Shown piece by piece: positions 50,121 through 60,925 of a DNA stretch of 64,000 nt. The DNA lies in contig MU657213.1 of the NCBI GenBank assembly GCA_026770575.1, positions 291,333-355,332 on the forward strand, in the 5' to 3' direction. A program made the translations under genes and the position numbers. This DNA comes from Pelagophyceae sp. CCMP2097. Lineage: Eukaryota > Sar > Pelagophyceae. Numbering within the stretch: position 1 is the first letter of the stretch; each line of letters starts with the position of its first letter. The notes under the pieces were generated by a model. That model made no database searches. It was not told where the DNA came from and saw only the letters and a list, made by a program, of their open reading frames with translations.

Positions 50121-52290
50121 ATGTCCGCGCCCACGCTCAGCGTCTGCGCGGCCGCTCTGCGGCGCGCCGAGGTGCTGTACGCGCGGCGCGACACGAACAT
50201 CGATGCGGCAAGAGAAGCCGCGTTTGCGTTGCTGAACGATTCAGGCGGCGAGTTCGACGGCGGCGCTCTACTCAAGCAATGCCTCGTCGCCATGAGCGAC
50301 GACCCCTTCTCCGCGCTCGGGTGCGTCCCGAAGCGGCATACGCGCCGCTGCGCCGGAGAGATCCGGAAACGGCCTTGGACGTTCCAGTCTCTGTATACGG
50401 GCCCGGACAAAGCGCCGGAGACGGGCCCGTATACGGTCTTGTGCGGCCCTCTACGGTTCCTCGACGGGCCCCATATGGACCTTCTACGGGCTCTCTACGA
50501 CTACGGGGCCCTCTCCGGGCCCCTCTCCGCCGGCCCCTCTCCGGCCGCGCCCCCCGAGGGCCCGCCTCGGCCCTTGCAGCGCCTCGTTTAGCGTCGAGCC
50601 CGGCGCTGCCGACGACGCGGTGACGAAGAAGGCGTATCGCAAGCTGGCGCTGAAGTACCACCCTGACAAGAACGACAAGACGACGGCACTCTTTCAGGTG
50701 AGCATCCCATGCCTTTGACACGGGGGGATGCTGCATCCCGTGCTTCGACACGGGGCGATGTCGCCGTCGACGCGCGCGAGGCGATGCCGACGTTTGCCCC
50801 GACGCGCCCGCTCGCAGGCCATCAAGGCCGCGTACGACAAGTTGGACACGCAGTCGAAGCGGGACCGCGAGGCCGCCGTCCGCCTGCGCCGCGTGCAGTC
50901 TCGTCCCGCTGCGGAAAAGTCGAGCATCGGCCGACGGAGCACCGGCGCGAGCACGCGCAGCTACGCCAGCACGAGCGACAGCAGCCGGCACAAGGCCAAC
51001 GGCGCACAAAACAAAGCGCGGCCGCCGAACGACGAGGGCCCTTCCAGGCCGGCATATGACCACAACGTCAACGCGGGTTTCCACCGGAAGATGGACAAGT
51101 CCGTGGAGCTGCAGCGCGCGGAGCAGCGCGAGGCGGACGTGCGGCGGGCAAGGGCGGTGGCGCAGGCGCGGGAACGCCGGCGAAAACTTTTAGAAAAAAT
51201 GCAGCGCGACCGTTACGTGCAGGGCCAAGGGGGCCGCGACTTTTTGGGGGAGAAGCTGGCTGCGGAGCGCAAGCTGGCTCGGGACCGCGCGGATGTTTTA
51301 GCTGCGGAAATGAAGCGGCGCGAGGATGTCGCGGCTGACGCGAAGAAACATGCCTCCATCTTCGACGACCTGCTCCGCGGCATGGCCAAGAAGAAGGACG
51401 AGGACCTGCCGTCGCCGCCGACGGGCTTCCGCGCGTCTGCTGTAGGAAGAACGGACGTGACTTTGACGTGGGACGGCGACGTTGGCGCGCAATACGAGTT
51501 GCAGTGGCGGCGCCGCGGCGAGGCGGCCTGGGACTGCGCCGACGTGGCCAATTGCGTCTGCCGCAAGAAGAACTTGAATGCGGGGGCGACTTATGAATTC
51601 AGAGTGCGGAAGAAGCCCTCTGGGCTGTCCCAAAGGCCGTCGCCGTGGGCGGCGCACTCAGTCGTCGTCACCACACGGCTGCCGTCGTCGGCGTCCTCCA
51701 GCGACGACGACGAACCCTCGCCGCGGTTTCACAAGCAGTCGCCGAGGCCATCTTCAAAGGCCGCCGTGCCGGAGAGCTCGCCGCGAGACGACATGTCAGA
51801 GTTCGAGTCTAGAATGCGCGCCGGCGCACGCATCTACCAGGGCCGGCCCAAGCCGGGGCCCGGGCCACCTCCGCCGCGCAAGCCCGCCGAAGACGGCGCC
51901 TGGTGAGGCCGCCGCGCTTTTGGAAGAGAGTTGAAAGCGAAGTTGAAAAATTCGCTTTTGGAAGAGACGACAAATTCGCTTTTGGAAGAGAGTCGTGAGC
52001 GGCATCAGAGGCGAGGGGGTCGTCGAATGAGACGTCATTCCGGAGTGGGCGCCGTCGTTTGCATCCGAGAGCCGGACTCTATAATTGTAGAATCGTAGGT
52101 GCGAGATGCGAGATGAAACTGGGACTGTCTACTACTGGAACGCCAAGACCGGCGCTTCCCAGTGGCACGCCCCCACCTCGTGGGCGGAAGAGGTGGACCC
52201 GAGCAGTGGCGTGTCCTATTACACGGACGGCATGAAATCCACGTGGCGAAGGCCCGCCGGCTTTCTTCCTGTGCTCAAGAGCCGCAGCGG
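50121..52290 (+). CDS. DnaJ-FN3-WW-WW protein
   Basis: Hsp70 co-chaperone-type protein with binding modules. Exon 1 from ATG 50121 (MSAPTLSVCAAALRR) to about 50321; exon 2 50592..50697 holds the J domain (AYRKLALKYHPDKND, HPD intact); exon 3 from 50819 completes it (AIKAAYDKLDTQSKRDRE) and continues through a long basic coiled coil (QREADVRRARAVAQARERR) and a fibronectin type III domain (PPTGFRASAVGRTDVTLTW, GATYEFRVRKKP). A gtgagg donor at 51903 splits a Trp codon that is completed at 52099, which supplies the first Trp of a WW domain: GTVYYWNAKTGASQWHAP, followed by a second (EEVDPSSGVSYYTDGMKSTW). The unspliced frame would instead stop at 51906 right after that Trp. The 3' end is uncertain: the frame stays open to 52741, overlapping the convergent esterase. 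Confidence 0.78.
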
Positions 52291-52517
52291 CGCAGAGGCC
52301 GCGTCGGTGACTGGAAAACGAGGACCGGAGGCGGTGCAAAGTCTGCTGCTAGGGGGTGCTTTTGCCGTGGCCGGCACGCGAGGGCTTGCGGAGTCCACGT
52401 GCTCCCGGAGTCGTCGTCAAACACCATCGTCGCTGAGTCGTCGTCGAACACCGTCCCCGCAGGCCAGCAAAACGCGGACTGGACGGCCAAAACGCGCGCG
52501 GCGCGGCGACCCGCGCG

Positions 52518-53921
52518 CTAGTAAACACTCTTGTCCCTCCCGCAACCCGGTGGAACGTCGGGACTGCGGAAACGTTGGACGATGTATTTTATGTCGCAGG
52601 CCGTCGTCTCGTTTTTTGAGAGGCCGAAGAACGACCAGACGAGGCGCTCGCCACGCGACTCCGACGGCCACTCGCCGTGGCCGCCGTCGTACCTGGCGCG
52701 ACCGGTCTTGTGCGGTAGCGATCGGTTGTATCTCGGATTGAGCGGCACTCTGGCGGACGACGAGCGTCTCCCCCGTCGCGGTGTCACGGTGGCGGTCCGT
52801 GTTTTCGAACCCCGACGCGGCAGCGCGCATGCAACGGCCGACGCGGCCTTCCGAGCAGTGGCGGTGCTCGAAGCAGTCGACGTGCGTCTCGCCGCCCGTG
52901 AAGGGCGTCTTCACCGGCGTCGCAGCAACGTCGCAGCGGTGGACCGCGGCCCAGGCGCTTTGCGTGTTTCGTAGTGACTCGTAGATCCAGCCTAGCTCGC
53001 GTGTGGCGGCACGCACGCTGGGCATCTGCTGTCCCTGTGGCGGCCGGGTTGCCACAGACGCGGTTTTGGGCCGTCGTTGGAGGCGCCATGGAATAGTTTC
53101 GTCGCTCATGTCGAGGAGTTGGAACAACGACGTCTGCCGCAGCCGTTCATCGTCGCCCTCGAGCGCAAACCCGAGCAGAGGCGACGCGAAGACGGCCGCC
53201 ATGGCTTTGAACATGCCCAGCAGCTTTTGCGAGAGCAAGTGCACGAGCATGCCGCCGTTGGACACCCCGATCGCAAACGTGCGAGCATCGTCGACGCACC
53301 TCTTCGCCCGGATGTAGTCAAACATCTTTTCCACGAAGAAGACGTCGTCATAGCACGTGGCCCAGTTGCAGCGACCGCACCTTTTGAGCTTTTCGCAGGA
53401 CCGCAGGCACGCGCCCTGCGTCCCTGGGTCACAGACTTCAACGTTCGCCGCCGCGCCGCAGTTCCAGCCCGGGTCGCCCTCGTCGATTCCCGCCGGCGCC
53501 GCGAACACGACGCCTGTCGCGCGGGCGAGGCCGCGCAGCCGTGGAAACGCGGGCCACGACTCGGGAGAGTAGCCTTGACCGTGGAAACCGAGGACCAGCG
53601 CCGCCGGGACCGCCGAATTGGCGGGCACCTGCCGCGGCAAGATGACGAGGGTGCCAGGCGCTCGATGCAAACGATGCTCCCGACGACGACGACGGCCCAA
53701 TCGCGATGCCAGGATGGCCCTCGCTTACCTCCAGCACGAACCGCCGCTCCACGGCCCCGAGCAGCGGGTCGTCGATCCGGAGCGTGTGGTTGTCGCAGCC
53801 GCCGCCCACCGAGGGCGCAGCCGCGCGACGGCGCCGGCGCGCCGCTCGATTGCGCCGCGCGACCGAGGCGGCCGGCGGCGGCGACAACGAGCAAGAGCCG
53901 CAACGTCAAAGCGCGGACCAT
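52518..53921 (-). CDS. Secreted PHB-depolymerase/feruloyl-esterase-type hydrolase
   Basis: Serine esterase of the LpqC/PHB depolymerase family. The leader from ATG 53921 is a signal peptide (VRALTLRLLLVVAAAG). A first beta region (GGGCDNHTLRIDDPLLG, RRFVLE) is joined by a 110-bp intron to VPANSAVPAALVLGFHGQG, the HGxG-type oxyanion loop. Cys-rich loop CGRCNWATCYDDVFF precedes VDDARTFAIGVSNGGML with the nucleophile Ser. The late segment RYDGGHGEWP supplies the catalytic His after an intron near 52800-52700. Six or more Cys (CGAAANVEVC, CLRSCEKLKRC) suit disulfides in an extracellular enzyme. It may act on cell-wall phenolic or polyester substrates. A frame change between the leader and the first beta region (near 53810) is unresolved. 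Confidence 0.82.
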
Positions 53922-54031
53922 CCCCGCGGCGCGGACCGCCCGACCGTGACCGTGGCGTTTTTTTGTGTACAGGTCGCCGAAAAAATTAAAAAAAATAGTG
54001 GCCCACAACCTGTCGCTAAAACCTCCGCGCG

Positions 54032-55158
54032 ATGGACGCGCTCGCCGGCTACGCCTCCGCGGACTCCTCGGACGGCGCCCCCGCGCCGCCCGCGGCGGCG
54101 GCGGACGACGACTTTGGCGAGTCGGAGGACGAGACGGATGCGGCGGTCGTGGCGGCGCCGAAACAAGTGCGTTCTCCCGCTTCAAAGAGGGCCCCACAAA
54201 GGTCACTCCGTCAAACTCGAGATGGATATACGTAGGCGCCGTCCAAGACGGGTTTGCCTTCGGCGCTGTCTGCTTTGAAAGGGTCTTCCACGGCTTCTTG
54301 GCTTCAAAAACCGGACTGGGCGTCGGCGCAGCCCCATGAGACCGTCGACGCGGAGACGCAGCGCGCCACCGTGCCCGCCGCCTACGCAGTGGAGAAGGAC
54401 GCGCCGGACTACGGCGACGACATGCACAAAGGCCGCGCCGATGCCGCTCGGAAACCGCAACCGCAGCCGCGAGCGGCAATCGAGAGGCCCTCCGACGCGG
54501 AGACGGGAGCGCGTGCCGTTGAGACTGTCGTCTTGCAGGTACCGGTCGTACGACCCTTCAAAAGGCTGGCAGGGCCAAGTGGACTTCCAGATCACCGACG
54601 AAAAAGGAGGGTGCGGCTGCGTTGATGCCGGGGCGCCGCGCGACGCCGGGCGTAGGTATGCCGACTCGAACAAGCTGCACATCAACCCGACGAGCGTGCG
54701 TGCACGCCTTGGACCCCGCAATGGCAGAGCGGCCGGGGCGCCGGGTCGTCGCGGACTGCCTCGAAAGGGCTCTGGCAACGTCGAAAGGACTTTGGCGACG
54801 CCTCAGTGTCACAAAACAGGCGTCCGACTGGCGAAACGGCGGCCCGCGGGCGAACCAGGGCAAAGGCGAGGGCAAAGGCAAAGGCGGCCGAGGGGCATCG
54901 CAGGGCGGCCGAGGGGCTGCGCCGGGCGGCAAGACCAAGCGCGCCAACGAGTGCGTCTGCCGTTTCCTTTCGCCGCACCATTGCCGCAATTTTCGTTTCC
55001 GGGCCTGCGTCTGCCGTTTCCGCAATTTGGACCCGCGTAGCATGTCGGCCAAGGACCGGACCAAGGCGCAGCGCCTTAACGGCCAGTCGGGCATTGGCGA
55101 GAACTTTAAAGTCTGGCGGAGCGAGGAGGAGATGCGCCAGCGGCAGCAGTACGACTAG
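54032..55158 (+). CDS. Unassigned acidic and Gly/Lys-rich protein
   Basis: Exon 1 54032..54166 starts MDALAGYASADSSDG and is acidic (GESEDETDAAVVAAP). Exon 2 starts after cgtag at 54234 with APSKTGLPSALSALKG and runs through DAPDYGDDMHKGRADAARK. A later exon starting after ttgcag (54538) reads YRSYDPSKGWQGQVDFQ. A Gly/Lys-rich segment (NQGKGEGKGKGGRG, SQGGRGAAPGGKTKR) ends at a gtgcgtc donor, joined in phase to the last exon: DMSAKDRTKAQRLNGQSG, VWRSEEEMRQRQQYD. Such a layout (acidic start, basic-Gly middle, compact conserved tail) is typical of nuclear RNA-associated proteins, but I cannot name the family. It faces the esterase head to head with only 110 bp between start codons, which include an A-rich tract. 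Confidence 0.55.
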
Positions 55159-55563
55159 TTTGGTGCGTCGGCTCCTTGAGACCGCGAATCGGCCGAGGGG
55201 TCTCGGGATTATAATATTTTTGGAACGGATATCTGAGGCGCGCCCAAAGGCCCGGGCGCACTCTCAATCAGCCCCGGACGCCGCGGAACGCCGTGATCTC
55301 AAAAGGAACAAAGCTCAGCTTCTATGAAGACCCCCCAGAAGCCTCAATCGGCGCGCCTCGAAATGCGCTGAGGACTCCAACGACGCTCCTCTAGGCCGCC
55401 GCGCTCCGCGGCTCCTCGCAGAGTGTATATCCGAAAGCATATGTTTCGGCATCATTGCAGCGGCCCGCGCTTCCCTCGGACTCGAAGACGGGGCGCTTCA
55501 GCTCCAGAGGTCGGGCGCGGATCCCAGCTGCCGTGCTCTCCCTCGAACAAGAAGGCTCCTCTT
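55159..55563. other. Convergent intergenic region with a small hairpin
   Basis: About 400 bp between converging genes. CCGAAA and TTTCGG at 55431-55452 can pair around a 7-base loop. No gene recognised. Confidence 0.4.
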
Positions 55564-56643
55564 TTACGTTAAGTTAGGGAGAGCTTTGATGGAGTCAGCC
55601 GCGGCTCGCGCCGCGAGCCACTTTTCGACCTTTTCGATCTCCGCCGCCGCGACGGCGCTCCCCTTGGCCGCGGCGCGCTTGTAGAAGCGCAGCGCCTCGT
55701 CGTAGTCCTGCGGTACGCCGTTGCCTTGTGCATAACACACGCCGAGCATGTAGAGCGCGTCCACGTGGCCCTGCGTCGCGGCGAGCCGAAACCACCGCAC
55801 GGCCTCGTCGTGCGACTGGGCCATGCCCTCGCCGTAGTGGAACATGGTCCCGACATTGCATTGAGCTTCAGGGAGCCCTTGCTCGGCTGCGCGCTGGGTC
55901 CACTGCATAGCGGCCTTGAAGTCGATCTTGACACCGACCCCATCAGAATAACAAATTCCCAGTGCATTCTGAGCCAGTGCATAGCCTTGCGCCGCGGCGA
56001 GCTCGTACAATTGGAACGCCCTCTTCGAGCTCTTCTTCAGCCCCTTTTCACCATAACTGTACGCGTCTCCAAGCTCCGACTGCGCCTCGGCATTCCCCTC
56101 GTCCACGTGCTTCTGCAGCCGGCGCAGATACTCGGCCTCCGACCGACACGGTGGCGCTCGGCAGAGCGGGCACCGCGTGTCGTACTGTCACTTGTCGAAG
56201 CACTCAGTGCACAGCCTCTTGCAGCAGCAGACGTATAATGTCCGTCTTTCAGCATCGACTGGCATCAGGTCCAGGCAAATGGCGCACATGCCGCGCCAGT
56301 CCAGCGTGGCGTCGTCCAGCGCCCTGGGCGGAACCAGCGCCGTCGTCCGAGCAGCCGATAAGCGCGGCGCCGCCTCGGAACCAGCTGCCGGCGCGACGTC
56401 CTCGACGATGGCCGGAGCCTCCTTGATCTGCAGCTTCTCCGGCATGAGCGTGTTGAGGAGCCTGTCCTGGAAGTCGGCGGCGAGCTGCTTGCACTGCGCC
56501 TTGTGCCCGCGGTCGTACCAGTCGACGAGCTGGCACGCCTTGGAGCAGTAGTGACGCGACTTGCACTTGGTGCAATGCTTGCCGCCCGGCCCGTCGCAGA
56601 CGCAGCAGGGCTTCGGGACGGCGGCTGCTGGCGCGTGGTCCAT
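55564..56643 (-). CDS. MYND-RING-Sel1 paralogue with in-frame TGA
   Basis: Paralogue of the 19817 gene, same module order: MYND (CCVCDGPGG, CTKCKSRHYCSKAC, HKAQC), RING-like (CAICLDLMPVD, VCCCKRLCTEC, CPLCRAP), then Sel1 repeats (AEAQSELGDAYSYG, AFQLYELAAAQGYALAQ, WTQRAAEQGLPEAQCN, WFRLAATQGHVDALYMLG). A TGA at 56190-56188 interrupts the frame between CFDK and QYDTRCPLC; the paralogue has DKCGEYDTRCPLC there, so TGA stands where Cys stands and one further codon is missing. Reading frame is otherwise intact for the full length, with no other lesion. It could be a young pseudogene, two proteins (MYND-only and Sel1-only), or a recoded stop. Start ATG 56643 (MDHAPAAAVPK); an upstream extension without ATG is open. 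Confidence 0.75.
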
Positions 56644-57533
56644 CGTGTCGCGGATGCCGTCCGGCTCGTTTGGTACCTTCAGACGAGTCTTTGCGTCCTC
56701 GGTAAGGCAGTCGGAGAGTCTTGGGAAGGGCGGGCAGCTGGGTGTTCTCCACCTCCGAAAGCGACGGTCGACGGGCGCGACCAGCTGAGAATTTTGAGCC
56801 ACTGTCGAATTAGATTATCACCGGAAATCTATTAACTATTTTTGGCTCGTGAAGGCGGCTGGCGCTGCGCCGGCCACTCCCGCGAGACGCCCTGGGCGCG
56901 CTTGTTTGGCTTTTTCGTCAACTGCCTTATTTTGGCGATTCTCTGCGAAAGCTTCTTAATTTAGTAGTTAATCAAGTCTAAACCTTAGGGCACAAATCAA
57001 AAGTCGATGAAGGCGCCAATGAGTTCCCGGCCAATTGAGACAGACGTTAGGGGCACTATGCCCGAACGTTATGTCCAAATTGGCCGGCAATTCCTTGCCT
57101 CCAAAGTAGGCTACTAAAATTTCGCGGTTTGAGACGTTTCTTCTTCGCGCGCTGGTCTCCGAGGCGCCAACTAATACGACTGGAGGGAGCGGCAAGAGCG
57201 CACGCGCTAAAAAAAGTTATCTTCGGCGATTCCTGTTGTGCAAATTCGACAGTGAGCAGATATTTCCTGTATTTTGAGCCTTACATTCATGTGAACAGTC
57301 ACGACATTTAGCGACATCGGGGCCCCGTCACCGTGACGGTGACGAGCTCGCGAGCTGCGCACGAGTTCGAAACGAGGAGCCCGTGGAGGCAACTCACGAG
57401 GACCCGCACTGGCAAAGGCCTGCCCCCCCGCACCGGCGGGCAGGTGCGGCGTGTCCGTGAGTGCGAGGCGTCAAATTGAGGCGGTCTTAATGTATGTACA
57501 GGGGAGCCGCATGCAGTGTCGCTCCTCGGGCGG
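56644..57533. other. AT-richer intergenic region with imperfect hairpin
   Basis: About 890 bp with markedly more A and T than its flanks. Arms at 57024-57048 and 57066-57090 (CCGGCCAATT ... AATTGGCCGG type) form an imperfect hairpin around a short loop. At 57328-57346 lies CGTCACCGTGACGGTGACG, a near palindrome. No gene seen. Confidence 0.5.
57024..57090. repeat. Imperfect inverted repeat
   Basis: Two ~25-base arms (left TTCCCGGCCAATTGAGACA, right complement TTGCCGGCCAATTTGGACA) around a 17-base loop with its own short complementarity (GGGC ... GCCC). Could fold as a hairpin RNA or be a remnant of a small transposon. Confidence 0.75.
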
Positions 57534-60516
57534 CTATCGGAGAAAGGCGCCGCGCGCGCCGTCTTCAATGCGCGCGACCGGCTGCTGGAGCGCGGCGTGG
57601 TGCGCGGGGCCCGCGTGCCACTGGCCGGGCGGGAGGTAGTACCCGGCCGGCGGCGCGAGCGCGTGCGCCACGGAAAAGTGCGCCGCGCGGCCGACGAAGC
57701 CCTGTGGCCTCGTCGCCTGCAGCTGCGCGTGCGTCATCGCCGGCGCGCGGCGCAGCTGCATGGTGAGCGCCAAATCGCGCGCCGCGTGCAGTGACGCGTC
57801 GAAGAGCCAGTGCGGCTGCGGCGCGTGGTGCGCCTGCTCGTAGGCCAGCCGCGCCCAGTCCACTGCGTGCGGGCCCGCGGCGTGCGCGCGCGCCCGCGGA
57901 TCCACGCCGGAATGCGCGAGCGGCGGCGGCGCGCTGGCGTACGCTTGCGCGGCGAACGCGGGCGCCGCGGCGAAGGCCGGCGGCACGGCAAACGCCGGTG
58001 GCGCGGAAAATGCCGGCGGCGCGCGTGGCTGCGCCTGCAGCTGCGCTGACAGCTCGGTGACGCCGCGCCAGGCCGCCGCCGCCTTCGCCCGGCTGTCCGC
58101 GGCGTCGTCCATGGGTTCGTCGTCGTCGACGGCGGTGCGCGCGTCGGCGCCGTTCGTGGGCACGGAGGCCGCGCCTTTCACGAGCACGGAGGCGGACCGC
58201 GCCGCGGACATTTGCGGCGCGTTCCGCGGTCGGTCGGCCAGCACGTTCATCGACGGCCGGTCCGCGCGCGCCATGTGCCGGACGGCGTGGTCGTCGACCG
58301 CGAAGCGCTGCGCCGCGTCGGCGGTGAAGAGCGAGCCGGTCCACTGCGCCCGCGGCCGCGCGGTGTCGGATTCTTCGAACGAGACTCTGGTTGAGTCCGT
58401 GTCCGACCGGACGCTCGACGCGGATGACTGCGGCAGCACGAGCCGCGAGCGGCCGGCGCCGGGCAGAGCGCGCTGCCACCGCACGCGCGGCGCGGCGCCG
58501 ACGACGAGCTTGCGGTAGAGGAGGCCGATCAACTCAGCGACGCCGTCTGACAAACCGCGACTTCCGACCTCTGGCGCGCGGCCCGACGCGGGCTCGTCGC
58601 GTACGTCGAGGTTCGCGTCAGCGGCGGCGGCGCGCGCCGCGCAGATGACGTCGACGGCAAGGTCTGCGATGGTGCGCCGCCGCGGATCATTATCATCCAG
58701 CACTTGTAAAGTCGTCGCGTCGTCGGGCCTCGGCGCCGGCTCCGCGGCCGAGTCCGAAGGCAGGGCGCGGTCGATGTCGTCGAGGATGCGCCTTAAAACG
58801 TCTAAACGGCCGTCGTCGGTGCGAGCGACCTGGCCGGAGAGCTGCGCCGCCGCTTTCGACGCGCCAAACGCCGCCCGCACGACGGAGTCGCGGCGCAGCT
58901 TCTGCTGCTGCTTCTCCGCGAGCGAAGGCCGCGGGGCGTCGTCTTCGAACGAAGCGCGCTGCACGCCGGCCGCTCCGGGCTGCCATTTGGAGTGCCAGCC
59001 TCTCGCCGCGGCTGCGGGCGCCGCGGGCGCCGCGGGCGCGCAGGCAGGCTGGCGCGGCGCCTAAGCAGGGAGGCGCGTCATTCCTCGTCGCGGCCGTCAA
59101 AAGGACCGTCAAAGGAGCTTTTCTGGCGGGGACCTTAAGGGCGTCGCAAGGACGCCGGTCTGCGCCGCGCACGCGTCGTCGTCGCCGCGCGCGGTTTCGG
59201 CAGTCTGGCGCGCGTGCCTACGAGAGTTACGACGTCGCGACGATGCGTCCCTTGAGACGTCCCTTGAGGCGCCGTCGGCGCCCGGACGCAGGCGTTTACG
59301 CGGCGTGGAGTCCGCGCACTACTTCAAGCTCCGACGACCGGCGCGCGGCAGTCACCGCTGCCGCAGTCTCGGCGACGCGCGCCGCCCACTTGAGGGCGCC
59401 CTCGGGCCGGTGCGGCGCGCCTGCAAAGGCGGATGAGGCGGACCACCCCCCCCGAGACGTCGAAAGTCCGAGGCCCCACGTCCGAGGCCCCGCGTCCTTC
59501 AGGCCGCGGCGGCTCACCGCGCGCGAAGACATGCTGGTGCTGGTGCTGAGCGTACATGGCGTTCTTGAAGATGGCTGGCTCGCTGCGCTTAGGAGCGACG
59601 GAGACGGCATCCGTTTCCGCCGCGGCGTCAACGTCGCTGAAGTCTTCGTCGTCGCCGCGGACGCTGCAGTCTTCGTCGCCGGACTCGGACGCCGACGACT
59701 CGGGCGAGCCGCGGCCGCCAACGAGCGGCCTCGCGGCCTAAAAGCGGCGGTGACCGGCACGGAGGACAAGGCGGAAGTGAGGCGCCAGCTGCGAGGCGCG
59801 TCTGGCAGGCTCCATCTTCGACGCACTTTTGCTCGCGGCGACGACGAGACGGACTCCTCCTTGTCCTCCTTGGCGGCGGCGCGGTTGCGGAGCGGCCGCT
59901 TGCGCGGCGACGCGTCGCCGGTTTCGCCTGCGTCGTCCGCGTCGCCGTCGCCGTCGGATCCGTCGTTGTCCTGCGCGTCCTCAAAGCCCAAGAAGATTGC
60001 CTCGAACGACTCGAGCTCGCGCCTGCGCAAGACGTCGGCGCGGGGCCGCCGGCGCATGGACGACGCACAGCTGGCGCGGGTCGAGGAAACCCGCGCGATA
60101 AAAGATCATCTTGCCCAGCGTCGCGCCTATCCGACGGGCATGAAAACACATCTCCGCGGCACGGGACGCACCGGCGAACTTTTTGGTGATGCGCATGGGG
60201 GCGCAGTGCAGCTTCCTCGACAGGAACGCGCGGAGCGTGGTCCCTACGAGAATGTTCTTTTTCAAACGTGCGCTCCGAAACTTCAACGCGGGCCTCTACC
60301 GGGCGGCGCGCCACGCCCGGAGCGATCCCGCCGGCTGGAAAGGTCCCGGCGAGGTCCCCTTTCGACGTGCTTACCGTCTGTGCAGTCTTGGACAACGCCG
60401 GCGAGGAAGCACTCGATCAACTTCTCCGAGAAGCGCTGCTCCGTCTCCGTCCACTTGCCCTTGCGAAGCGGCTTTGCGCAGAAGCGCCGGCGCGCCTCGG
60501 TCTCGGCGGCGGTCAT
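57534..60516 (-). CDS. Long nuclear protein with N-terminal PMRITKKF module
   Basis: Multi-exon gene. Exons 60516..60375, 60243..60172, 60126..60069, 60022..59826, 59737..59518, one or more unresolved exons, and 59060..57534. Phases join for the first five. The N-terminus forms a small module: KPLRKGKWTETEQRFSEKLI, TTLRAFLSRKLHC, PMRITKKFAG, LGKMIFYR. I know this pattern from diatom and pelagophyte proteins; its biochemical role is not established to my knowledge, though the Trp/basic look suggests DNA binding. Acidic, Ser-rich linkers follow (DNDGSDGDGDADDAG, ESSASESGDEDCSVRGD). The last exon encodes 500 residues with HSKWQPG, an acidic/Arg mid-part, an Ala/Pro/Phe repeat (PPAFAVPPAFAAAPAFAA), and a His/Ala-rich end. 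A transcription-related role is inference. Confidence 0.65.
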
Positions 60517-60704
60517 TGCGAGTCTTTGCGGAGCGTCAAACTCGCTATGGGACGTTTTTGATTAGCGTGCGTGGTTATTCTTTAACGGAGAAGTTTTAAC
60601 TTTATACATGCGTACTACAATAGACTAAGTGAAGTCAGTTTCGCGAGAACGAGATGAAATTCGTCTAATGACACGAAAATTAATGTTTCACATTTTAAGT
60701 GAAG

Positions 60705-60875
60705 TTAGTACTTCAATTGTTGAAACCAAGTTGAACCTACATTTGTAACGATGCCGACGAGGTAAATGTGCTCGGAGTGCAGGTTGTGGTGCGACTTGAA
60801 GTTCGAGACGTTGAGGTTGTAGAGCTTCTTGGAAGGCGCTTCTCCCTTGTAGTGCATGTTGAGCTCCGCGAGGGC
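60705..60875 (-). CDS. Coding fragment next to introner-like element
   Basis: Minus-strand reading ALAELNMHYKGEAPSKKL, YNLNVSNFKSHHNLHSEHIY, LVGIVTNV looks protein-coding and begins exactly at the CTCAG end of introner-like copy 2, as if that element were an intron of this gene. A gtaggt donor-like site ends it at about 60742. Neither start nor full gene can be defined; the remaining minus-strand frame to 60705 is AT-rich. Confidence 0.35.
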   Translation of the reverse strand, partial: ALAELNMHYKGEAPSKKLYNLNVSNFKSHHNLHSEHIYLVGIVTNVGSTWFQQLKY

Positions 60876-60925
60876 CTGAGAGGAAGATACGCCCGACCCA
60901 TATCTCTCTCTACCTAACTTAACTC
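60876..60925. mobile_element. Introner-like element, copy 2 (partial, ~50 bp)
   Basis: CTGAGAGGAAGATACGCCCG through TAACTTAACTC matches copy 3 and then stops, lacking the CCGTTCCGAGTG half. On the minus strand it would read as an intron with gttaag donor and CTCAG acceptor, 48 bp long. Confidence 0.6.

Noticed and set aside
55431..55452. ATGATGCCGAAA...TTTCGGAT as SECIS element for the in-frame TGA
   Set aside because: The helix is only 6 bp and the apical AA and quartet spacing do not fit a SECIS; treated as a chance hairpin.
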